This document shows, in pieces, positions 5,991 through 11,598 of a DNA stretch of 11,598 nucleotides. A program made the position numbers and the translations under genes. Numbering within the stretch: position 1 is the first letter of the stretch; each line of letters begins with the position of its first letter. This DNA is from a bacterium UBA2219. Lineage in GTDB: Bacteria; Desulfobacterota; Deferrimicrobia; Deferrimicrobiales; Deferrimicrobiaceae. The stretch covers positions 1 through 11,598 of the forward strand of contig DCUH01000017.1 in assembly GCA_002327765.1 (NCBI GenBank). Direction: 5' to 3'. Under the pieces are notes generated by a model that saw only the letters and a list, made by a program, of their open reading frames with translations, was not told the DNA's origin and ran no database searches.

Positions 5991-7439
5991 CTATCCCTTG
6001 ACGACGGCCGCGGGCTTGAGCCTGGCCACCTTCCGGGCGATCCCCGCCCGGTCCACCACGTCCACTACGGCCCCCACGTCCTTGTACGCTTCCGGGATCT
6101 CCTCGGCCAGCACCTTCCGCGATGTGCAGGCCACCAGGACGTCCCGCTTCGCCATCTCCGCGAAAACGGACCGGCCTTTCATGCTTTGACGCGCGGCCGT
6201 CCGGCTCATTCTCCGGCCGGCGCCGTGGCAGGCGGACCCGAACGACAGCCGCATCGCCTCCGGTGCGCCGGCGAGGACGTAGGAGCTCCTCCCCATGTCC
6301 CCGGGGATGAACACCGGCTGGCCGACGCCCCGGTACGCCGGAGGAAGCTCCGGATGCCCGGGGGGGAAGGCGCGCGTCGCGCCCTTCCGGTGGACCAGGA
6401 CGTTCCTCGGGCGGCCGTCCACTTCGTGCGTCTCGAACTTCGCGTTGTTGTGCCCCACGTCGTACACGGTGCGGATGCCCGCGTCCCGCGGAGCCAGCGG
6501 GAGGGCCCGCTGGACGGTTTCGCGAAGCTGGTGCGCTAGGAGCTGCCGGTTGGCGAAGGCATAGTTGGCCGCGGCGGCCAGGCCGCAGAGATACCGCCGC
6601 CCCTCTTCGGATGCGATGTGGGCGCAGGCGAGCTGTCGGTCGGGGACGTCGAGGCGTTCCCTCCTCGTGTACGCGGCCATCACGTCGAGGTAGTCGTCGC
6701 ACACCTGGTATCCCAGCCCCCGGGAACCGGAATGCACGAAGAAGACCGCCTGTCCCCGGAATAGCCCGAATGCTGAAGCGGCTTCAGGACAGTATATCTC
6801 CACCACCTCGTCGATTTCGAGGAAATGGTTGCCCGCCCCGAGGGTCCCGAGCTGGTCGAAGCCGCGCTTCTTCGCGACCTCGGAGACGGCGTCCGGGTCG
6901 GCGCCCGGCAGCCTGCCGCCGCTCTCGGTGAACTCCGCGTCCCCTTCGGAGGCGTAGCCCGCGGAAACCGCCCAGCGGGAGCCGCCGGAGAGCACCTTTT
7001 CCAGCTCCTTCCGGTCGAGCCGCACAAAGCCCGTGGAGCCGACGCCCGAAGGGACCTCCCGGTGCAGGGCCGCGACCAGCTCCGGAAGGCGGGGGCGCAG
7101 CGCGGCCATCGTAAGGTTCGAGCGCATCAGCCGGACGCCGCAGTTGATGTCGTAGCCGACCCCGCCCGGGGAGATCACCCCCTCGTCGACGTCCATGGCC
7201 GCGACGCCGCCGATGGGGAAGCCGTACCCCCAATGGATGTCGGGCATCCCGATGCTCCGATGGAGGATGCCGGGAAGGTGCGCCACGTTGATGACCTGGC
7301 GCAGGGCCTGGTCGCGGACGATGTCCTCCATCATCTCCGGGGAGGCGAACACAAGTCCCGGGACGAGCATCCCCCCGGTACGGGGGATTTCCCAGGCCGT
7401 TTCCGAAATCTTCGTAAGGGACACGTCCTCGAACCGCAT
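5991..7439 (-). CDS. rtcB: RtcB RNA-splicing/repair ligase
   Basis: This GTP- and Mn2+-dependent ligase joins RNA 3'-phosphate or 2',3'-cyclic-phosphate ends to 5'-OH ends, in tRNA splicing or RNA repair. At 482 residues it is full length and close to the archaeal-type enzyme. Metal and nucleotide residues are all present: D97 and C100 (GYDINCG), N204-H205 (GAGNHF), H236 (VHSGSRG), H330 (DVGHNN) and H405 (SACHGAGR), the residue that becomes guanylylated. GMPDIHWGYGFPIGG (64-78) is another signature. ATG 7439 is preceded by AGGGGG five bases away. The site merges into a perfect GGGGGCCCCC palindrome (7440-7449) that could pair between RNAs or weaken ribosome access. Archease, its activating partner, is encoded 16 bases upstream. 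No RtcR-type regulator or RtcA is visible, so regulation differs from that of the E. coli locus. The rest of its operon is an Fe-S activase pair, a phosphoesterase and a methyltransferase. Confidence 0.97.
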   Translation of the reverse strand: MRFEDVSLTKISETAWEIPRTGGMLVPGLVFASPEMMEDIVRDQALRQVINVAHLPGILHRSIGMPDIHWGYGFPIGGVAAMDVDEGVISPGGVGYDINCGVRLMRSNLTMAALRPRLPELVAALHREVPSGVGSTGFVRLDRKELEKVLSGGSRWAVSAGYASEGDAEFTESGGRLPGADPDAVSEVAKKRGFDQLGTLGAGNHFLEIDEVVEIYCPEAASAFGLFRGQAVFFVHSGSRGLGYQVCDDYLDVMAAYTRRERLDVPDRQLACAHIASEEGRRYLCGLAAAANYAFANRQLLAHQLRETVQRALPLAPRDAGIRTVYDVGHNNAKFETHEVDGRPRNVLVHRKGATRAFPPGHPELPPAYRGVGQPVFIPGDMGRSSYVLAGAPEAMRLSFGSACHGAGRRMSRTAARQSMKGRSVFAEMAKRDVLVACTSRKVLAEEIPEAYKDVGAVVDVVDRAGIARKVARLKPAAVVKG

Positions 7440-7455
7440 GGGGGCCCCCTGCGGG

Positions 7456-7875
7456 CTACACGTCGAGAACGAAACGGGCGACGAACCCCGACGGCCCGTC
7501 CTTGACGGACAGGGCGTGCGCCGTCACCGCCTTGATCTCCCGGCAGATGGAATGCCGGCCTGCGTCCATCGGTTCCCCGGCGACGGCCAGCGCCAGCCCG
7601 CCTCCCTCCATGTTAGCATCCGCTTCCCGCACAAGAAACCGGTCGAGGGAAAACAGAAGCAGCGAGCCGCGCAGGACGGACAGGAGCAGTTCCTCCGGAG
7701 GTTCGGACGCGAAATCGAGCGACCGCCTTTCGGAACGCCGGACCCGCCTGCGGTCGGTCAGCAGGGAGAAGACCGCCTCTGCGGAGCGGGCGCACAGGGA
7801 AGGGAAATCGGGGGCCCGGACCTCGACGAGCAGGTCCGCGGTGTGGGGGAGCAGGCGGTACGCGCCCCCGCTCAC
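7456..7875 (-). CDS. Archease, RtcB-activating protein
   Basis: This small protein speeds RtcB turnover by promoting guanylylation of the ligase, and lets it use other nucleotide cofactors. The 139 residues carry the family signatures. An N-terminal LLPHTADLLVEV (8-19) has H11 and metal-binding D14. EIKAVTAHALSV sits near the C-terminus, and the protein ends in FVLDV with the conserved acidic D138. The start is GTG 7875, whose GTGA overlaps the stop of the phosphoesterase gene (7872-7874). A longer open frame continues upstream to 8472, but it overlaps the conserved phosphoesterase and has unnatural Arg/Pro/Gly-rich composition, so it is not coding. Shine-Dalgarno is weak (GGGACGGGAC), which fits coupled translation. 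rtcB follows 16 bases downstream, the usual archease-RtcB pairing in bacteria and archaea. Confidence 0.93.
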   Translation of the reverse strand: MSGGAYRLLPHTADLLVEVRAPDFPSLCARSAEAVFSLLTDRRRVRRSERRSLDFASEPPEELLLSVLRGSLLLFSLDRFLVREADANMEGGGLALAVAGEPMDAGRHSICREIKAVTAHALSVKDGPSGFVARFVLDV

Positions 7876-8609
7876 GTCCCGTCCCGCAGCCGGTCGGCGA
7901 AGAAGGGGGGCAGCCCGGCGGCAAGCACTTTCCGCCGTGCCGACTCGATGTCGTAGGGCACCCGGACCCACTCGACCTCGCGCAGGGCCGGGTCGTACAG
8001 CAGATACGAGGCGTCGGGATCCCGGTCCCTGGGCTGCCCCACGCTGCCGGGGTTCAGGAGCGCCCTCTCCCCCGGCCCGAGCCGGAACTTCCCCGGCGGA
8101 AGCTGCTCGACGACGCCGTCCCCGCGCCGGACGAAGCCGCCCGCAACGTGGGTGTGGCCGAAGAAGACCGGGCCGTTCGCCACCGCGGAGCCGGGGGACT
8201 CCATCTCTTCCATGGCCTGGTCGATCGAGTAGACGTACCGGTCGGGGTCGCAGGGGGACCCGTGGACGAGGAGGGCGTCCCCCTCCACCCGAAGAGAGGC
8301 GGGAAGCCCCGCCAGGTACACCCGGCTCTCCGGCGACAGGCGCTCCCTCGACCAGAGCGCCGCCCTCCGGGCCGCCTCGTGGAAATCCTTCCCCTGCTTT
8401 CGCCCGCACGCCACGGCGTCGTGGTTTCCGTACACCCCGCCCGCGGCGTTCTCCATCGCCCACCGGACGCACCGTTCCGGCTCGGCGTTGTACCCCGTCA
8501 GGTCCCCCAGGTGGTAGACGCGGCCGGCCCGGCGCCGCGCAAGGTCCCCAAGCACCGCGTCGAGCGCGTCCCCGTTCGCGTGGATGTCCGACAGGACGGC
8601 GATCTTCAT
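7872..8609 (-). CDS. Calcineurin-like metallophosphoesterase (YfcE/MJ0936 type)
   Basis: This is a 245-residue two-metal phosphoesterase. All five metal-binding blocks are visible: D8-I-H10 (LSDIHAN), G-D36 (HLGDLTGY), G-N62-H63-D64 (YGNHDA), H116 (LLVHGSP) and G-H152-T-H154 (FFGHTH). The later NPGSVGQPRD is typical of the Metallophos_2 (PF12850) subgroup. Relatives hydrolyse phosphodiesters, cyclic nucleotides or diadenosine polyphosphates, so the substrate cannot be read from sequence. No signal peptide is present, so it is cytosolic. ATG 8609 overlaps the stop of the HgdB-like gene (ATGA), and its own stop overlaps the archease start (GTGA). It is therefore translated between these two. 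Being directly before archease and RtcB, it could remove or open 2',3'-cyclic phosphates or other RNA end groups; this is inference from context only. Confidence 0.93.
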   Translation of the reverse strand: MKIAVLSDIHANGDALDAVLGDLARRRAGRVYHLGDLTGYNAEPERCVRWAMENAAGGVYGNHDAVACGRKQGKDFHEAARRAALWSRERLSPESRVYLAGLPASLRVEGDALLVHGSPCDPDRYVYSIDQAMEEMESPGSAVANGPVFFGHTHVAGGFVRRGDGVVEQLPPGKFRLGPGERALLNPGSVGQPRDRDPDASYLLYDPALREVEWVRVPYDIESARRKVLAAGLPPFFADRLRDGT

Positions 8610-9904
8610 GCCGTCGCCGCCTTCCCCGTCCCCGGCGCGAGAACGCGGACCGTCTTCTTCCTCGCGGAGTACTCCCGGACCAGGTCCATGAAGATGTCGA
8701 GCTCGTACCGGCGGTCGGCGTGCGTCCCGTCGTAATAGATCACCCGCACCGGGAGCCCGTCGCAATCGCGGGAGAGGCGCGGGTACACCGCCTCGGAGAC
8801 GATCCCGTTCATGCAGGAGAACGGGTTGATGTCGAGCACGCCGTCGGCCCCCTTCCTGTGGAGGTACACCGTCTTCCCCACCGACAGCAGCATCTCGCCC
8901 AGCGCGCCGTCGGGGAGGAGGTACGGCTTCGCCAGCTCGAGGATGTCGTTGACGTCTTCGGCCTCCTCGTACCCCCGGAAGTCGTCCCCGAACACGGAAA
9001 GGAGCTCCCTCTCGTCCCGGTGCTGCAGGTGCCACTTGAGCCGGGCGCCGAGCATCTCGAGGGTCAGATGCTTCCGGAACCGCTTGAGCATGCGGATGCG
9101 TGCCGCGTTGGTGTACCAGAGCCACTCGCTGACGCCGGAGATCCAGCACTCCCCCCCGGCCTCCTCGACCTTCCGAACCACGTCGTCGTTGCTGAAAGAG
9201 TTGAGGCGGCAGAAGATCTCCCCGACGACGCCGACCAGCGGCCTCGGCACGGAGAAGTCGGCCGGCACGGCGCGAAGGAGCGCCCTCCCGCGGGCCAGCC
9301 CATTTTTCAGCCGCCGCATCCGCTCCGCCGTTCCCTTACCGCGGCTCTCGACGGCCCCGCAGAAGCCGGACAGGGCCTCTTTGAACGCCGCGTCCGCCGC
9401 CCCCTTCTCCTTCTCGTAGGGGCGGACCCGCAGGAGAAGCTTGTCGAGCAGCTCGGCCCCCATCATGGCGCGCCACGAAGCCCGCACCAGCTCGGACGCG
9501 TGCTCCCCGATGCCGTCGTATCCGTCGCTGCAGGTCGGGGAGAGGACCAGGACGTCGCCGTACCCCAGTTCCCGCAGGACCCCCTTGATGTAGGGCCCGT
9601 ATTGCCCGAAGCGGCACGGGCCGTCCGCCGTCGGCATGAAGAGCGCCATCCGGTCGGGCCGGACCTTGCCGTGCGCCAGCAGCTTGAGTATGTCCCCCAG
9701 GGTGACCTTCAGGGGAAGGCATTCCTCGCCGGAGGAATACCGCCCGCCGAGCGCCAGCGTCTCGTCGTCGGACGGGGGAATCGGCTCCGCGTCGATCCCG
9801 ACCGACCGGAAGGCGGACGCCACGGCGCGGACGCCCGAATCCGTCATCGACGGAAAGAAGACCGTCCTGCCGGCCAGCGGCGGGCCGCTCACTGCTGCGC
9901 CCAT
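8606..9904 (-). CDS. HgdB-like protein related to 2-hydroxyacyl-CoA dehydratase (COG3581 type)
   Basis: This 432-residue cysteine-rich protein is related to the Fe-S dehydratase component that receives electrons from ATP-driven activases of the HgdC/BadFG type. Counting from ATG 9904, conserved cysteines lie in SSGEEC (C62), ADGPCRFGQYGPY (C97), SPTC (C125), GEIFCRLNSFSND (C232), GGECW (C253) and NPFSCMNGIVSEA (C364). The pattern matches the C-terminal part of the very large activase-related proteins of bacteria (DUF2229-containing, about 1,400 residues), here encoded as a separate gene. The start is ATG 9904 (AGGGGG ten bases before) or GTG 9892, whose GTGA would overlap the upstream stop as at other junctions in this operon. 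Either gives a short overlap with the activase gene. Cysteines are likely ligands for one or more [4Fe-4S] or double-cubane clusters. No true hydroxyacyl-CoA substrate is indicated by the neighbours. Family confident, role unknown. Confidence 0.88.
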   Translation of the reverse strand: MGAAVSGPPLAGRTVFFPSMTDSGVRAVASAFRSVGIDAEPIPPSDDETLALGGRYSSGEECLPLKVTLGDILKLLAHGKVRPDRMALFMPTADGPCRFGQYGPYIKGVLRELGYGDVLVLSPTCSDGYDGIGEHASELVRASWRAMMGAELLDKLLLRVRPYEKEKGAADAAFKEALSGFCGAVESRGKGTAERMRRLKNGLARGRALLRAVPADFSVPRPLVGVVGEIFCRLNSFSNDDVVRKVEEAGGECWISGVSEWLWYTNAARIRMLKRFRKHLTLEMLGARLKWHLQHRDERELLSVFGDDFRGYEEAEDVNDILELAKPYLLPDGALGEMLLSVGKTVYLHRKGADGVLDINPFSCMNGIVSEAVYPRLSRDCDGLPVRVIYYDGTHADRRYELDIFMDLVREYSARKKTVRVLAPGTGKAATA

Positions 9905-11598
9905 GGACGGAGCACCCCCTTGCTGTCGAGGTAGGCCTCGCACCGCGTCATATAGCCGGCGTCGTTGCCGTGCCCGTCAAACTGAAGGACGAGCACCGGG
10001 GCGTTGGCGGCCTTGTGCGCGAAGTACTTGATGTAGGAGTCGGGGCCGCACTTGAAATTGGTGATGTAGATCATGTGGAATTTCGGGTGGCTGCGGCACC
10101 ATTTCGCGGCCGCGAGGATCTTTCGGCCGTAGTTCCAGAACATGTTATCGTTCACGTCGCGGACGTCGATCTCCTCGACGGGGAGGAAGTCGATCGGGAT
10201 CACGTTCGCGCCGTACTGGTCGCGCAGCTTCGAGGGGATGTTCAGGTTGATGTCCCGGTCGTACAGGTTGTACGGCCGCCCCAGCAGGATGATGGCGTCC
10301 GCGCCGGCCTTCTCGACCCGCTCCACCGCGTCCCTGCCCGCGGCGCGCAGGAAGGCCGACAGCCGCGCCTGCTCCCGGTACCCTTCCCGGATCCCTTCCC
10401 GGATCTCCCTCCGGGAGACCCCCAGCGGGCCGAAGCACTCGAAGAGGTCCTCGACCATGTATTTCTCCCCGTCCCGGAACCTCACGGTGGGCGACAGCAG
10501 CTTCTGCCGAAGCTCCTTCTCCCACTTGGGCACGCCCGCGACCACGAACGGGAGCGTCTGCCCCCAGGGGCAGAAATGCGATTCCGTGTTCGTGTGCACC
10601 GTCTCCGAATTGATCAGGTTCGGCAGGAAGAGGAAGTCGATCCCCCCCTCGAGAAGCGCCCCGACGTGGCCGTGGGCCACCTGGATGGGGTAGCACGGCT
10701 CGGCGACGGTGCGCTCGATCCCCTCCCGGGCGATCGACTTGTCGGTCCGGGGCGACACCTTGATGCCGAACCCCATTCGGGACAGCACCGCCCTCCAGAA
10801 CGGGAACCGCTCGAAGAAATACATGGCCCGGGGGAAGCCGACGTTGCCGCGGGGCCCCGTCTCCGGGGTCTCGGAAACCAGGGCGTCGAACCACTCGCCC
10901 CGCCGGGCGACGAGGTCCCCGATGACGGGCTTCGTGTCGGTCCGGGCGGGCTTGCGGAACTTCTCGGAGCACTTGTCGCCCCAATAGGTGCGGCTGTCCC
11001 CGATACGGATCTCCTGCATGTCGCAGTGGTTGCTGCATCCCTTGCAGACGAACTCCCTCCGCTTGTAATCGACCCTCGACAGGTCGAAGCCGCGGAAGGA
11101 CGTGGCCTCACCCGTGGCCCGGACCTTGTCGCGCGCCAGGAGCGCCATCCCGATCGCCCCGATGACGCCGTTATGGGGCGGCACGATGATCTTGCGGCCG
11201 AGGACCTGCGAGAAGGCCGCGGCCACCGCGTCGTTGTAGGCCGTGCCGCCCTGGAAATAGACCGTCTCCCCGATCTTGCGGCCACGGACGACGCGGTTCA
11301 GGTAGTTCATGACCACCGAGTACGCCAGCCCCGCGACGAGGTCGTTCTTCCGCGCCCCGCGGGTCAGGTAGTTGTTCAGGTCCTGCTCCATGAAGACGGT
11401 GCACCGCTCGCCCATGCGGACCGGGGCCTCCGAAGAGAGGGCCAGCTCCGCGAACTCCCCCTTTATGCTGATCCCCAGGCGCTCCGCCTGCTCCTCGAGG
11501 AACGACCCCGTCCCCGCCGCGCACGCGTCGTTCATCGCGAAGTCGGTGACGACGCCGTTTTCCAACCCGATGTACTTGGAGTCCTGCCCGCCGATCTC
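9889..11598 (-). CDS. 2-hydroxyacyl-CoA dehydratase activase-type ATPase with DUF2229 (partial, start outside window)
   Basis: This gene runs off the right edge, so only its last 569 residues are seen. Numbering from the window edge: it opens in the ASKHA ATPase signature EIGGQDSKYI (1-10). Then come NDACAAGTGSFLE (C26) and GERCTVFMEQD (C66), the two cysteines that in HgdC-type activases hold a [4Fe-4S] cluster between two subunits, and the phosphate-binding FQGGTAYNDAVAAAF (115-129). An insert CKGCSNHC...DKC (C185, C188, C192, C210) may bind another metal or cluster. The DUF2229 region (about 255-569) follows with FPRAMYFFERFPFW, EPCYPIQVAHGHV, SHFCPWGQ, LGRPYNLYD and NDAGYMTRCEAYLDS. Such proteins use ATP to push electrons to a very negative potential. 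Full-length relatives usually carry another ASKHA domain before this point, so several hundred residues are probably missing. Any internal start in the window (such as TTG 11565) would cut through the ATPase motif and is not real. The stop overlaps the HgdB-like gene. Confidence 0.93.
   Translation of the reverse strand, partial: EIGGQDSKYIGLENGVVTDFAMNDACAAGTGSFLEEQAERLGISIKGEFAELALSSEAPVRMGERCTVFMEQDLNNYLTRGARKNDLVAGLAYSVVMNYLNRVVRGRKIGETVYFQGGTAYNDAVAAAFSQVLGRKIIVPPHNGVIGAIGMALLARDKVRATGEATSFRGFDLSRVDYKRREFVCKGCSNHCDMQEIRIGDSRTYWGDKCSEKFRKPARTDTKPVIGDLVARRGEWFDALVSETPETGPRGNVGFPRAMYFFERFPFWRAVLSRMGFGIKVSPRTDKSIAREGIERTVAEPCYPIQVAHGHVGALLEGGIDFLFLPNLINSETVHTNTESHFCPWGQTLPFVVAGVPKWEKELRQKLLSPTVRFRDGEKYMVEDLFECFGPLGVSRREIREGIREGYREQARLSAFLRAAGRDAVERVEKAGADAIILLGRPYNLYDRDINLNIPSKLRDQYGANVIPIDFLPVEEIDVRDVNDNMFWNYGRKILAAAKWCRSHPKFHMIYITNFKCGPDSYIKYFAHKAANAPVLVLQFDGHGNDAGYMTRCEAYLDSKGVLRPWAQQ

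Noticed and set aside
4971..6539. Long plus-strand frame overlapping the PBP end, methyltransferase and rtcB
   Set aside because: It has no recognisable domain and is His/Arg/Pro-rich. It overlaps three well-supported genes in other frames.
6773..6787. CTGAAGC-G-GCTTCAG perfect inverted repeat inside rtcB
   Set aside because: Seven-base arms with a short spacer are expected a few times by chance in a window this size. The site encodes ordinary RtcB residues (PEAASA).
7502..9934. Very long open frame (810 codons) on the plus strand
   Set aside because: It runs antisense through archease, the phosphoesterase and the HgdB-like gene, all with intact motifs. Its product is rich in Arg, Pro and Gly without any domain, which is typical of antisense frames in GC-rich DNA.
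1..11598. CRISPR arrays, tRNA/rRNA genes, insertion sequences, transposase or phage genes
   Set aside because: No regularly spaced repeats, cloverleaf or rRNA signatures, transposase motifs or target-site duplications were seen. The DNA is dense with housekeeping-type genes.

Overview
The window is GC-rich bacterial chromosome with very tight packing: 10 protein genes and almost no spacer except at the two ends of the first operon. The gene set is a sigma-54 activator with a small kinase, a class A penicillin-binding protein, RtcB with archease, and a large 2-hydroxyacyl-CoA dehydratase activase relative. Together with GC-rich codon use and frequent GTG starts, it suggests a diderm, probably anaerobic, member of the former Deltaproteobacteria (Desulfobacterota or relatives). 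That placement is inference; there is no rRNA or marker gene here to confirm it.

Left part (1-3062, minus strand). Positions 1-236 hold no gene but contain a striking imperfect palindrome (67-236) that abuts the stop codon of the response regulator. Upstream of it is a three-gene operon read right to left: a lipoprotein (2397-3062), a soluble histidine kinase with no sensor domain (1598-2365) and an NtrC-type sigma-54-dependent response regulator (237-1601). The last two overlap by GTGA.

Middle (3063-5233). A short divergent control region carries a perfect extended -10 box (TGCTATAAT) for a rightward class A PBP (glycosyltransferase 51 plus transpeptidase). The PBP converges on the next operon with only 16 bases between the two coding regions.

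Right part (5250-11598, minus strand). One compact operon reads leftward: an activase-type ASKHA/DUF2229 protein (its start lies outside the window), an HgdB-like cysteine-rich partner, a metallophosphoesterase, archease, RtcB RNA ligase and a class I SAM methyltransferase. Three of the junctions overlap and the other two have gaps of 6 and 16 bases. Archease activates RtcB, which joins RNA 2',3'-cyclic-phosphate or 3'-phosphate ends to 5'-OH ends. The phosphoesterase and methyltransferase on either side could act on RNA ends or modification, but no residue shown here proves it. The two Fe-S-type proteins at the head of the operon are split halves of what is often a single large protein of unknown role.

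The most unusual items are the palindromic element at 67-236, the coupling of a low-potential Fe-S activase pair to an RNA-repair cassette, and the sensorless kinase preceded by an in-frame AUG-UAG.
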